Assembly (NCBI GenBank): GCA_028820325.1
Contig: JAPPJO010000049.1
Location: 1 to 64,000, forward strand
Origin: Gammaproteobacteria bacterium
GTDB taxonomy: Bacteria; Gemmatimonadota; Gemmatimonadetes; Longimicrobiales; Gaopeijiaceae
Length of the DNA stretch: 64,000 nucleotides
Reading direction: 5' to 3'
Numbering within the stretch: position 1 is the first letter of the stretch; the number at the start of each line of letters is the position of its first letter. The notes beneath the pieces are model-generated. The model ran no database searches and had not been told where the DNA came from. It was given only the letters and a program-made list of their open reading frames with translations. This document shows positions 9,386 to 18,657 of the stretch, piece by piece. Made by a program: the position numbers and the translations under genes.

Positions 9386-10987
9386 CTACCTGCTGCGGTT
9401 GCTGCTGTCGGTGCTCTCGAGGAAGCGGATGGCTTCCTGGTACCCGGGGAAGGAATCCCGGCCCACCCATACCTCGGAGACGAGCGTCTCGTAGGCCTCG
9501 GTGGCCCGCTCGAAATCGCCGGTCTCGATGCTCGCGCGCGCTACGCCGATCAGCGAACGAGGCCGCTTCGGCATGCGCAGCAGCGAGGTCTCGAACATGC
9601 CGGCGGCGGCCTCATGGTCGCCGAAACCGGTCAGGATCTCGCCGTACAGCTCGTGCACCGGCTTGATCGGGCTCGCCGAACCGCGCGGAGGCGCCATCGC
9701 CTCGACGGTCTCGACCGCCTCGTCCATCAGCGCGCGGGCACCGTCCTCGTTGCCACGGTCGGCTTCCAGCAGCGCCGCCACCTGCCTGTATATGATGCCG
9801 GCATAGCCGTCCGCGTCGGCGTCGTCGCTGAGCGCCTCCACCGCGGCCTCCAGCGCTGTGCGATCACCCGTGCGGGCCGCGCTCAGCCCGGTCGCCAGCA
9901 GCTCGTTGCCGTTCGACTCGTCGGTGATGGGAAGAATCGCCCACTCCTCGGTGTCTACGATGTAGCGGGTCTTCAGCAGAGACACGGCGCCGCGGGGACG
10001 GGCCTGTCCGGTCTCCTCCGAGGGACCGCCCTCTCCGAACTCGAGGAAGGTGCCCGAGGCCATCTTCTCGATGCGCTCGATCCAGAGGCGCGCCTTGTCG
10101 TAGTCGCCCAGCTGCAGGTCGCCGTACTGGCCCCAGTCCAGCGCGTGGGTCGCGTCGCCCATGGACTCGCCCGGCTGCCACAGCTCGCGGGCGGCGTCGT
10201 AGGCGGACTGGTTGTGTCCGGAGACGTAGTCCCACATCCCGTGCTGGATGAAGATGTGCGTCGGCATGTGTCGCGCATGCGACACCGCGGCCGCGATTTC
10301 CGCGAAGCGGTGGGCAGCCTCCAGCGCCAACGGAGCGTGGAGTGGGTCATCAAAGGAGTGGATGATGTAGTGAACCGCCCCAGGATGATCGTTGTTGTCC
10401 TTGAACAGCTTCAGCGCGATGGTGCCCGCGCGCACGTTCAGACGTCCGCTGAGGTCGCGGGTCGCCCCCACGGCGCTCAGCATGGAGAGGGCGTAGAAAG
10501 CGGCAACTTCGGGATCGTCCGGATAGTCGTCGTAGAGTTTCGCCATCGCTTCCATGTAGCCGATCCTGCGCTCGACATGCTCGCCCTCGCCCCAGAGGAT
10601 CTCCACCGCGTTCAGGAAGCCCTTCTCACGATCGGTGGGTGCCTTGGCGAGGCGCTCGGCGCGGGTGGGTGCCAGGCGCTCAAGTGCCTTGCGCGGCTCG
10701 GTGGCATCCATCTGCGAGTTGAGCGGATGGTTGTAGGCGAGCGATTCGCCCCAGTACGCCATGGCGAAGTCGGGATCGAGTTCCTGAGCTGCGTGGAACT
10801 GCTCTCTCGCCTGGAGCCAGCCGAAGCTGTGCAGGATCGCCACGCCTCGCAGGAAGTGATCCTGGACCTCACCGCTCGCGGATGTGGGGAAGTTGATGAC
10901 GCCCACACCCTCGAACTGGGCGCGAGCCTGACCTGCCGCCAGGGCGAGCATACAGACGGTCAACACTACGTTCCGTACCAGCTTCAT
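9386..10987 (-). CDS. Secreted tetratricopeptide-repeat protein
   Basis: 533 residues with a Sec signal (MKLVRNVVLTVCMLALAAGQARA). The mature protein is almost all helical repeats: FGWLQAREQFHAAQELDPDFAMAYWGESLA and later TPR-like units near residues 440-520. A conserved His-rich core (HPGAVHYIIHSFDDP, then HARHMPTHIFIQHGMWDYV) is typical of a family of exported TPR proteins from Gemmatimonadota, Bacteroidota and Acidobacteriota with no assigned activity; the histidines could bind metal. The start is supported by AGGAGGAGGAACCCG upstream. It is convergent with ggt across a shared terminator and divergent from the SDR gene. Confidence 0.8.
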   Translation of the reverse strand: MKLVRNVVLTVCMLALAAGQARAQFEGVGVINFPTSASGEVQDHFLRGVAILHSFGWLQAREQFHAAQELDPDFAMAYWGESLAYNHPLNSQMDATEPRKALERLAPTRAERLAKAPTDREKGFLNAVEILWGEGEHVERRIGYMEAMAKLYDDYPDDPEVAAFYALSMLSAVGATRDLSGRLNVRAGTIALKLFKDNNDHPGAVHYIIHSFDDPLHAPLALEAAHRFAEIAAAVSHARHMPTHIFIQHGMWDYVSGHNQSAYDAARELWQPGESMGDATHALDWGQYGDLQLGDYDKARLWIERIEKMASGTFLEFGEGGPSEETGQARPRGAVSLLKTRYIVDTEEWAILPITDESNGNELLATGLSAARTGDRTALEAAVEALSDDADADGYAGIIYRQVAALLEADRGNEDGARALMDEAVETVEAMAPPRGSASPIKPVHELYGEILTGFGDHEAAAGMFETSLLRMPKRPRSLIGVARASIETGDFERATEAYETLVSEVWVGRDSFPGYQEAIRFLESTDSSNRSR

Positions 10988-11055
10988 CGGGTTCCTCCTC
11001 CTGTGATGACTCTCCCCGGCCCGTTACCGCCCTGCTACCCGGGGGCGTGATTCAG

Positions 11056-11061
11056 TATAAT
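11056..11061 (+). promoter_or_regulatory. Possible -10 element (TATAAT) for the SDR gene
   Basis: A perfect TATAAT lies 42 bp before the SDR start codon. The corresponding -35 region (about 11033-11038, TGCTAC) is poor, so only the -10 is convincing. Confidence 0.4.
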
Positions 11062-11102
11062 GGGTTGGACTCGTCTTCACACGCAAAAAAGGAGGCTGCG
11101 CC

Positions 11103-11855
11103 GTGACCGCATCTCTCGCCGGGAGCGTCGCCATCGTTACCGGGGCATCGAGCGGGATCGGTCGGGCCACCGCGGTCGCGCTGGCCGGGGCGGGAGCCGC
11201 GGTGGTGGTGGCGGCGCGGCGCGCCGGCCGCCTGGACGAGGTGGTGGCGGGGATCCGCCGGGACGGGGGCCGCGCGCTGGCCGTGGCCACGGACGTGGCC
11301 GACCGTGAGGCCGTGTTCGCGCTGGCGGAGCGCGCGGCGGCGGAGTTCGGTCCGGCGGGCATCCTGGTGAACAACGCCGGCATCATGCCCACCTCGCCGC
11401 TGCGGGACCTCCACCTGGACGACTGGCTGCGCATGGTGGACGTAAACGTGAAGGGCGTGCTGCACTGCATCGCCGCCGCGCTTCCGGCCATGCTGGAGCG
11501 CCGCCGGGGTCACATCGTGAACGTGGGCTCGGTGGCGGGGCGGCGCCCCTTCCCGGGAGGCACCGTGTACGCGGCCACCAAGTTCGCCGTGCGCTGCATG
11601 TCGGCCGGGATGCAGCTGGAACTCTCGGCCGCGCACGGCATCCGGGTCACCGACATCCAGCCCGGCGTGGTCGCCACCGAGCTGATCGAGCGCATCCCGG
11701 ACCCGGAGATCCGGGAGGGGTTCGTCGAGCGCTGGCAGGACAAGAAGCCCATGGACCCCGAGGACGTGGCCGCGGCCATCCTCTACGTGGTCACGGCTCC
11801 GGCGCACGTCAACATCAACGAGATCCTGATGCGCCCGACCGACCAGCCGACCTGA
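11103..11855 (+). CDS. Short-chain dehydrogenase/reductase
   Basis: 250 residues, the classical SDR length. The Rossmann motif TGASSGIG is at residues 13-20, NNAG at 90-93, catalytic Ser143, Tyr156 and Lys160 (YAATK), and PGVVATEL after the active site. The RR pair at 39-40 after the second beta strand suggests NADP(H) preference. It is a cytoplasmic oxidoreductase whose substrate cannot be told from sequence; close relatives act on alcohols, ketones or amino-acid alcohols. It starts with GTG behind a good AAAAAAGGAGGC ribosome site. No operon partner is seen. Confidence 0.88.
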   Translation: MTASLAGSVAIVTGASSGIGRATAVALAGAGAAVVVAARRAGRLDEVVAGIRRDGGRALAVATDVADREAVFALAERAAAEFGPAGILVNNAGIMPTSPLRDLHLDDWLRMVDVNVKGVLHCIAAALPAMLERRRGHIVNVGSVAGRRPFPGGTVYAATKFAVRCMSAGMQLELSAAHGIRVTDIQPGVVATELIERIPDPEIREGFVERWQDKKPMDPEDVAAAILYVVTAPAHVNINEILMRPTDQPT

Positions 11856-11947
11856 CCGCGCCGGCGGCGGAGCGAGGCCCACGGCCTCCGCGGACGGAAA
11901 GAGGCCCCGACTTCAGGAGGAGGCCCCGGACTGCAAAGATGCCCCCG

Positions 11948-12469
11948 CTACAGGAATAAGATCGCGAACGAGACCACGAACTGGTTCTTGATGTCTTCCA
12001 GTATCTCGTAGCGCACCTCGATCACCGTGTTTTCCGAGCGCATTCCCCCGACGGCGTTGAACCCACGGGTCTGCGTCGGATCCTCAAACGGATTCGCCCT
12101 GATGCTCTGCAGGTGCCAGCCCCCGCCGACGTAGCGAAAGAAGGGGATGGGCAGTAACGGGAGCGAAACGAGGGCGTTGACGTTCGTCTCCCAGTACCGG
12201 CACTGGTTGCAGTTGGGAAAGAACCAGTCGGCGGAGGCCGCCAGCCGGACCGGGAAGGCCGGCGCCCCGATCTCCACCCGGGGCCCCACGCCGATGGTTC
12301 CGCCCAGGACGTCGTTGGCGAAGGAAAGCTGTCCGCCGGCACGCAACTGGGCCGATGCCGGAGCGGGCGCGGAAGCCGCAGCCGCGACCCCGGCCAAAGC
12401 CAGGGCCGCGGCGACAACGGTCCGCCGGACCCACCCGGCCAGGCCGTAATCCGCGGACGCCGCCATCAT
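11948..12469 (-). CDS. Small outer-membrane beta-barrel-like protein
   Basis: 173 residues with a signal peptide (VVAAALALAGVAAAASAPAPASA). The mature part is a run of alternating polar/hydrophobic strands (QLSFANDVLGGTIGVGPRVEIG, VRLAASADWFF, FFRYVGGGWHLQ, NTVIEVRYEIL) ending in FVVSFAILFL, consistent with a small eight-strand barrel of the OmpX/OmpW-like kind. A CNQC pair sits in one loop. No specific family is recognised. Its start overlaps the stop of the upstream M14 peptidase gene as ATGA (start at 12469), so it is translationally coupled to it. Confidence 0.6.
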   Translation of the reverse strand: MMAASADYGLAGWVRRTVVAAALALAGVAAAASAPAPASAQLRAGGQLSFANDVLGGTIGVGPRVEIGAPAFPVRLAASADWFFPNCNQCRYWETNVNALVSLPLLPIPFFRYVGGGWHLQSIRANPFEDPTQTRGFNAVGGMRSENTVIEVRYEILEDIKNQFVVSFAILFL

Positions 12470-15246
12470 CCTCCACCCGCCATCATGCCGCCCGGCAGGG
12501 TGACTTCGCGGGCCGCCCCGTAGTGGATGCCGTTAAACAGGAACGGGAAGGTCCCGTGCGACTGGGCGCGGAAGGTGATCTTGGGACCGAACAGGAAAAG
12601 CTGTCCCTCGCCCAACCGCGCATCGGCGATCGAGACGCCGTCCTGAAGGTGATGCTGGCCCCAGGCCCATCCGCTGCGCAGCGGCGCATCGGTGTCGAAC
12701 CACCCCACCGGGGTGACTCCCGCCGCCGCGCCCTGCAGGCCGAACACGGGGCTCCGACTGAAGAGCACGTTGGCCCGCTCGCCGACGCCCGCGGCCAGCG
12801 GATGGGCGCCGTCCACGCGCAGGTCGAGCACCGAGCCGGGCACGTAATACTCCTCCGAGGCCAGCGGCTGGCCGTCGGCCCCCACCAGGTAGTCGCGCAC
12901 GGGCAGGCCCGCGTGGTACGCCAGCGCGGTCGAGCTGCCGATGGCCACCACCGTCCCCCCGGCGCGGATGAATTCGAGCACGGCCGGTGCCGTGGTCGCC
13001 GAGGTGAAGGCGCCGATGCGGCCCCGGAATTCGTCCGGAACGGTGGCCGCGAACTCGGGCAGCATGGTCCTGCCGGCATCCCGGCCGGGCATCGGGACCG
13101 CGCCGTCCTCGAGCACCAGCACGTCGAACCTGTCGATCAGGTTGCCCTGGTCGAGGTCGGGCGGGAAGACCACATCGAAGTCGAACTCGAAGTCCTCGAG
13201 GATCATGCGCGTCCAGCCCGACGGCATCGATCCGCCGTACACGTCGCCGAGCGCGATCCGCGGCGCGGTGAGCTCGAAGGCGCGGCCCGAGGGTGCGGAC
13301 TCCAGGCCAACGAAGTCGATGCCCAGCTCCGCCGCCATGGCCGCGACCGACGCCTCGTCCGCTCCCGCCCCGGACAGGAAGAAGGTTCCCGCCGGGTGCT
13401 CCGATCCGCCCGCCTGGAAGTCGTCGCGCAGCCAGTGCACGCTCCCGCCCGCCGCCAGCACGCGGTTGACCGCGACGAAGGCGTCGTTGGCGTCGTGGCC
13501 CACCAGGTAGCCGGCGGCACCGGCCGCTCCGGCGACCGTGCCCGAGGGAGGTTCGGCCAGCCACTCGATCTGCTCGAAGGGGCCGTCGAAGCCATCGAGG
13601 ATGCGGTCGAACTCGACACCCATCTGGTAGGCGAGGGTCCACCCCGCGTTGTCGTAGGGCGCGGTCGGGGGCGCGCCCGGGTAGGCGAAGTCGTTGGGGT
13701 GGTTCTGCGGCTCGAACATGTCGAGCACGTGGGGGCGGAACGCCTGGGCGGCCAGCACCACGTAGGAGTCGGCGGGATAGCTCGTTCCCCCCACCTCGAA
13801 GTCGGCAGTCGCGCGATGCACCTGCACCCCGCCCTTCAGCAGCGCGTTCACGAACTTGGTGGCCGTCGGGAAGTCCGGCTGGTCGGAGGGCAGGATGAAG
13901 CCGCGCGGATCGCGGTCGGCGGGATCCCTCAACAGCCGCTCGTAGTCGGCTAGCGAGCCAAAGCCCGTGACCGTCTCCCCGGCCTCGTCGATCTCGAAGG
14001 GCAGCACCGTCCAGTGGTCGCGGCTGCCGCGCTCGATGGAGTTGGTGCCCATCCGCCAGATGTTGAAGAGCAGGTGGTCCTTGTTGCGCGAGGCGAAGTC
14101 GAGCACCGCGAGATTGGCGGTCATCGAGTAGTCGACCGACTGGCGGAAGTGCCACAGGCCGGGCTCCACCGGCAGCGGCAGGTCGCCGTGGGGAAGCTGC
14201 CGCCGGGGGATGAAGGGAATCGCAATCGGCGTCGGGTTGCCGATGGTCTCGGTCAGCAGCCCGATCTGGTTCTTGAAGTACGGCGTAGTGCGCAGGCCGC
14301 CGTTCCACCAGGTCGAGTAGCTCGCCCCGCTGCGCATCGTCGTGCCCCCCTTCCCTTCCAGCACGAAGCGCTGGTGCATCGCCGAGCCGACCTGGTCGAG
14401 GCCGGTGAGGATGAGCGGATCCAGGTAGTGGTTGGGCGGATCGCGGAAGGGCGGCGCGAACATGACCGTCCCCAGCGGACCGGTCTGGTGGTGGTTGTAG
14501 ACGATGTGCGGGAACCACTCGCGCGCGATGATGCGGTTGATGTTGGTGCTCTCGGCGAGTGCCGACATGTAGAAGTCGCGGTTGTTGTCGTGGCCCGCGT
14601 ACTTGTTGTAGAGCACCGGGGCGCCGCCGGTGCTGCGCTCCTCGGGCGTCTCGATGCGCATGTACCAGTCGGCGAGCAGATCGTGGCCGTCCGGGTTGGC
14701 GTGCGCGACCAGCACGATCACGTCGTCCAAGATGCGCATGGTCTCCTCGTCGGTGGCGCTCACCAGGTGGTAGACCAGCTCCATCAACTGCTGCGCACCG
14801 AGCACTTCGGAGGCGTGCAGGCCGCCGTCGATCCAGATCACGGCCCTGCCCTCGGCCGCCATGGCCCGCGCATCGGCGTCCGAAACCCCCTCCGCCTGCG
14901 CCATCCGCTCCGCGATCTCCTTGTAGCGGGCCAGATTGGCGTGGTTGGCCGGGGAGGTGATGGTCGCCATCAACTGTTCGCGGCCCTCCTCGGTCTGACC
15001 GATGGACTCGAGGATCATGCGGTCCGACTCCGAAGCCAGCAGCTCCCAGTACTCGCTCAGGGCCACGTAGTTGGGGAGGACGTAGTCGGCCCCGATCTCG
15101 TGCCCGAATTGCTCCACCGGGGAGGTGACCCGGGTGGCGGTGGCCATCTCCCCGCAGGCCCACAGGACGGGCACGAGGACGAGGGTGACGAACGCCGGGA
15201 AGGCCCGGGCTCGGGAGAACAATGGATTCCGCTCGGTCATGCGCAT
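12466..15246 (-). CDS. M14-family zinc carboxypeptidase lipoprotein
   Basis: 926 residues. Lipoprotein signal ends at VLWAC (Cys31). Residues ~50-350 form the M14 catalytic domain: zinc ligands His144 and Glu147 in GGLHASE, NNRDF at 221-225 (the Asn-Arg pair that binds the substrate carboxylate), and NHHQTG at 251-256 near the third zinc ligand. The remaining ~550 residues have no recognised catalytic motif and look like non-catalytic beta-rich and glutamine-amidotransferase-like folds (TVVAIGSSTALAYHAGLPVRDYL). The large size is typical of exported M14 proteins of secretome-rich bacteria that trim peptides. The start follows AAGAGGATGTTCCC. It lies in the minus-strand run that includes an M3 oligopeptidase, consistent with peptide use. 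Confidence 0.85.
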   Translation of the reverse strand: MRMTERNPLFSRARAFPAFVTLVLVPVLWACGEMATATRVTSPVEQFGHEIGADYVLPNYVALSEYWELLASESDRMILESIGQTEEGREQLMATITSPANHANLARYKEIAERMAQAEGVSDADARAMAAEGRAVIWIDGGLHASEVLGAQQLMELVYHLVSATDEETMRILDDVIVLVAHANPDGHDLLADWYMRIETPEERSTGGAPVLYNKYAGHDNNRDFYMSALAESTNINRIIAREWFPHIVYNHHQTGPLGTVMFAPPFRDPPNHYLDPLILTGLDQVGSAMHQRFVLEGKGGTTMRSGASYSTWWNGGLRTTPYFKNQIGLLTETIGNPTPIAIPFIPRRQLPHGDLPLPVEPGLWHFRQSVDYSMTANLAVLDFASRNKDHLLFNIWRMGTNSIERGSRDHWTVLPFEIDEAGETVTGFGSLADYERLLRDPADRDPRGFILPSDQPDFPTATKFVNALLKGGVQVHRATADFEVGGTSYPADSYVVLAAQAFRPHVLDMFEPQNHPNDFAYPGAPPTAPYDNAGWTLAYQMGVEFDRILDGFDGPFEQIEWLAEPPSGTVAGAAGAAGYLVGHDANDAFVAVNRVLAAGGSVHWLRDDFQAGGSEHPAGTFFLSGAGADEASVAAMAAELGIDFVGLESAPSGRAFELTAPRIALGDVYGGSMPSGWTRMILEDFEFDFDVVFPPDLDQGNLIDRFDVLVLEDGAVPMPGRDAGRTMLPEFAATVPDEFRGRIGAFTSATTAPAVLEFIRAGGTVVAIGSSTALAYHAGLPVRDYLVGADGQPLASEEYYVPGSVLDLRVDGAHPLAAGVGERANVLFSRSPVFGLQGAAAGVTPVGWFDTDAPLRSGWAWGQHHLQDGVSIADARLGEGQLFLFGPKITFRAQSHGTFPFLFNGIHYGAAREVTLPGGMMAGGG

Positions 15247-15326
15247 GGGAACATCCTCTTCTATGGAAGCGCCAGGGCCAGTTGCCCCTGGCTCAGGTGT
15301 GATTCTCGCACTCAGGGTTCTTGCGA

Positions 15327-16517
15327 TCAGGGCAGCTCCATCCTCCAGAACGCGATGCCGCCGGCCTGCTGTCCCACCTCCACATCTCCCACGCGGGAGA
15401 AGTCGGAGAGGTCGAACACGTCCACCTTGCCCGGCTCGGCGCCCACCCCCTCGGAACTCACGAAGGCGTAGCGCGAGTCCGGCGACACTTCCACGCCGTG
15501 CGTGACCGTGGTCGTGGTGGGCACGCGCGCGAGGCTTTCGCCAGTGCGGAGGTCGAAGAACTCCACCCCCGCCCCCTGCTTGAGCGTCGCGACCAGCAGG
15601 CGGCCGTCGGGCGTGATCGCGAGGTTGTAGGGACCGGTGCCGGCCTGCAGCACGCGGGTCAGCTCCCAGCTCTGGCGGTCCAGATGCAGAATGCGGCTGC
15701 CGGCGTTGCAGGCGACGTAGAGGCTGAGTCCGTCGGGCGAGGGCTGCACCCAGGTGGGCGAGCATTGAGCGCCCGCCATCGCTCCGGCGCCCATCACGCT
15801 CATCCCGCTCATGCCGCCCGCCATGCGAGCGCTCCCGCCTTCCGCATCGAGAGGGCCCTCGCGCCCGGGCGCGACCGAGAACCTGCGCGCCACCTCGAAG
15901 GTGCGTGTGTCGATCTCGACCACCTGCTCGTCCATCATGCAGTTGGAGTAGAGAAACAGCCCGTCCGGCGCCATGCGCGCGCCGTGCGGCATGGTGCAGG
16001 TCTCGATCTGCTCCACCTCGACCAGGTCGGGCGTGTAGACCACCGAGACCGTGGATGGCACGTGCTCGCCGTGCAGGTTGAAGTTGACCACGAAGGCGTA
16101 GAGCCCGTCCGGGGTGAGGTCGATGGTCGCCGGGAAGTAGCCCAGCAGGATGGGCTCCGCCACGACCGTGTCCGCGCCCGCCTCGAACTTCCACAGCTTC
16201 CCGTCCGGAAAGCCGTGCCCGGTAGTCATGTACAGGTGGCGGCCGTCGGGCGAGATGCGGAGCCCGTGGGGCCCCTCGGTTTCGGTGGGGATCTCGCCCA
16301 CCATGGTGGTCTGCTCCAGGGTGAGCGCGCCGTCGAAGCGGATGCGGTGGATCAGGTCGGCCGACTCCGCGCCCACGTAGAGCCAGTACACCGCGCCCGG
16401 GTCGACCGCGCGCGCCATCGGGCCGCCGCCCGCGTCCGTGCCGGCTCCGGACCCGGAGACGCACCCGGCAGAGAGCAGCAGCAGCGCCGCGGCGCCTGCA
16501 CGTGGTATCGACAACAT
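15327..16517 (-). CDS. YncE-like beta-propeller lipoprotein
   Basis: 396 residues with a lipoprotein signal (AGAAALLLLSAGC, Cys19). The mature protein is a seven-bladed YVTN/YncE-type propeller: HGLRISPDGRHLYMTT, TIDLTPDGLYAFVVN, GARMAPDGLFLYSN, QPSPDGLSLYVACN, NLAITPDGRLLVATL, GVEVSPDSRYAFVSS. A Met/Gly-rich insertion (MAGGMSGMSVMGAGAMAG) lies between blades; Met-rich stretches of this kind can bind copper, but that is speculation. Function is probably periplasmic binding or scaffolding. The start follows AAGGAGAGAGCG. It sits between peptidase genes on the same strand with 80-86 bp gaps. Confidence 0.8.
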   Translation of the reverse strand: MLSIPRAGAAALLLLSAGCVSGSGAGTDAGGGPMARAVDPGAVYWLYVGAESADLIHRIRFDGALTLEQTTMVGEIPTETEGPHGLRISPDGRHLYMTTGHGFPDGKLWKFEAGADTVVAEPILLGYFPATIDLTPDGLYAFVVNFNLHGEHVPSTVSVVYTPDLVEVEQIETCTMPHGARMAPDGLFLYSNCMMDEQVVEIDTRTFEVARRFSVAPGREGPLDAEGGSARMAGGMSGMSVMGAGAMAGAQCSPTWVQPSPDGLSLYVACNAGSRILHLDRQSWELTRVLQAGTGPYNLAITPDGRLLVATLKQGAGVEFFDLRTGESLARVPTTTTVTHGVEVSPDSRYAFVSSEGVGAEPGKVDVFDLSDFSRVGDVEVGQQAGGIAFWRMELP

Positions 16518-16603
16518 CGCTCTCTCCTTGTTGCGGGCCGGCGCCACGCTCGTGTGCAGCGTCAAACGCCCTGCCCCAACGGCCGTCTGCCGGCGCCAAC
16601 CCC

Positions 16604-18655
16604 TCACGTTGCCGCCCGGCCCTCGTCCAACTCCCCCAGATTGCGCCTCAGCAGTGCGTCCGGATCCGGGTCCCGCCCCATGAAGGCGCGGAACATCTCG
16701 TCCGGTTCGCGGCTGTCCCCCTGCGCCAGGATGGTGCCCATGAAAGCCGCGCCCGTCTCCCGGGAGAGGACCCCTTCCCTGCGGAACCTCCCGAAGGCAT
16801 CCGCCTCCAGCACCTCGGACCACATGTAGCTGTAGTAGGCCGAGGCGTAGCCACCCGCAAACAGGTGGCTGAAGGTGGTGAGGATGTGGCTCCTGGCGAA
16901 GCTCTCTTCCGGAGCGAACGGCCTCATGACCTCTTCCGCGTACGACATCAACTCCCGTGTGCCATCGTACTCCCGATGAAGCCGCAGGTCGAGGGTCGCG
17001 AACCCCAACTGCCTCATCTGCGCCTGGCCGCCCATGAAGCGGCGCGCCGCCAGCATGCGCCGGTACAGGTCGTCGGGCAGGGGCTCCCCCGTCTCGTGGT
17101 GCCCGGAGAAGATGGACAGCGCCTCGCGCTCCCAGGTCCAGTTTTCCATGATCTGCGAGGGCACTTCCACCCAGTCCCAGGGCACGTGCATCCCCGAGCG
17201 GGAAGGCAGCGGCACCCGCGAGGTGCAGTGGTGCAGGAGATGCCCGAACTCGTGAAAGATGGTCTGGACGCTGCGGTGCGTGAGCAGGGCCGGCCTGCCC
17301 GGCACGGGCGGGGCGAAGTTGCCGGCCATCATGCCGGTGTGGGGAACGAAGTCCCCGTCCGGCTGCGGACCTCCGGTGGTCAGCGTCGCCATCCACGCCC
17401 CCTGGCGCTTGCCGGTGCGCGGGAACCAGTCGGTGTGGAACGACCCAAGGCGGGTGCCGTCCTCCGCGGTGAGGTGATAGGAGCGCACGTCCTCGTGCCA
17501 GACGTCCCTGGCCGGCACCTCCTCGACCCGCACGCCGAACACCCGCTCCACGATCTCGAACAGGCCGGCGAGGACCCGGTCGAGGGGAAACCAGGGGCGG
17601 GTGACCTCGTCGTCGAACCGGAAGCGCTCGCGCCGGAGCGCCTCCGCCACGTATGCCAGGTCCCAGGGCTTCAGCGGCCCGAGCCCCATGCGCGCGGCCT
17701 TTTCCCGGATCATCGCCAGATCGCGCTGCCAGTACGGAAGCGTGCGCTCGCGCAGGTCGCTGACGAAGTCGAAGGCGCGGGTTCCGGTGCGCGCCATGGC
17801 ATCGTCCAGGCGATAGTCGGAGAAGTCCCCGTAGCCGAGCAGGCCCGCGAGTTCGCGTCTCAACTCCAGGATGCGCGCGATGACCGGGCGGTTGTCGAGT
17901 TCGCCGTCCCGGCAGCGTCCCACATAGGCCCGGTGGAGTTGCCGGCGCAGCTCGCGGTCGTGGGCGTACTTGAGCACGGGTTCGAAGGACGGGAAATCCA
18001 GCGTCAGCAGCCAACCTTCCAGGTCTTCCGTCCGGGCCTTGTGGCGGGCCAGCTCGAGGGCGGTGCCCGGGATCCCGTCGAGTCGCGGGCGCTCGTCCTC
18101 GGGGATGTGCAGCCGGAACGCTTCCGTGGCGTCGAGAACGTTTTCCGAGAAGCGCCGCTCCAGCCGCGACAGCTCGACCCGGATCTCCTCGACGCGGGCG
18201 CGGGCCTCGTCGCCCAGATCGGCCCCGGCGGAGCGGAACTGGTGCATCATCCTGTCGAGGTTGCGGCGGCGGAGCGGGCCGAGCGCTTCCGCCTCGGGGG
18301 TGCCGGAGAATGCCCGCACCGCCGCCCACAGGCCGCGGTGCAGCGGGAGCCGCGACCAGAAGGCCGCGATCTCGGGCAGCACCGCGTTGTAGGCGTCCCT
18401 CAGCTCCGGAGTTTCAGCGACGGCGAGCAGAACCGTGACCGGCGCCAGCTCTTCCTCCACCTGCTGAACGATGTCGTCGAGGCGCTGGATGGTATTGTCG
18501 TAGCTCGCGGGCGGCCCGCCGCTCCCGGCGAGGTCGTCGATCTCCGCCTGCGCGCGTTCCAGCACGGCGCGCACCGACGGCGCCAGACCGGACGCCGTGA
18601 TGCCCGCAAATGTGGGCGGCGACCCGGCAGCTGGCGGCGTGACGGCGTCCGGCAT
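16604..18655 (-). CDS. prlC: M3-family oligopeptidase (oligopeptidase A-like)
   Basis: 683 residues, standard for the M3A thimet oligopeptidase/PrlC family. The zinc motif HEFGH is at residues 468-472 (TIFHEFGHLLHH), with the family's downstream GMHVPWDWVEVPSQIMENW, which supplies the third zinc ligand Glu. FAGGYASAYYSYMWSEV near the C-terminus is also an M3 signature. There is no signal peptide, so it acts in the cytoplasm, cutting short peptides after import. It starts 2 bp after the stop of the nicotinamidase-like gene and is likely translationally linked. The symbol is given by family; dcp-type dipeptidase is the alternative. Confidence 0.85.
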   Translation of the reverse strand: MPDAVTPPAAGSPPTFAGITASGLAPSVRAVLERAQAEIDDLAGSGGPPASYDNTIQRLDDIVQQVEEELAPVTVLLAVAETPELRDAYNAVLPEIAAFWSRLPLHRGLWAAVRAFSGTPEAEALGPLRRRNLDRMMHQFRSAGADLGDEARARVEEIRVELSRLERRFSENVLDATEAFRLHIPEDERPRLDGIPGTALELARHKARTEDLEGWLLTLDFPSFEPVLKYAHDRELRRQLHRAYVGRCRDGELDNRPVIARILELRRELAGLLGYGDFSDYRLDDAMARTGTRAFDFVSDLRERTLPYWQRDLAMIREKAARMGLGPLKPWDLAYVAEALRRERFRFDDEVTRPWFPLDRVLAGLFEIVERVFGVRVEEVPARDVWHEDVRSYHLTAEDGTRLGSFHTDWFPRTGKRQGAWMATLTTGGPQPDGDFVPHTGMMAGNFAPPVPGRPALLTHRSVQTIFHEFGHLLHHCTSRVPLPSRSGMHVPWDWVEVPSQIMENWTWEREALSIFSGHHETGEPLPDDLYRRMLAARRFMGGQAQMRQLGFATLDLRLHREYDGTRELMSYAEEVMRPFAPEESFARSHILTTFSHLFAGGYASAYYSYMWSEVLEADAFGRFRREGVLSRETGAAFMGTILAQGDSREPDEMFRAFMGRDPDPDALLRRNLGELDEGRAAT

Positions 18656-18657
18656 CG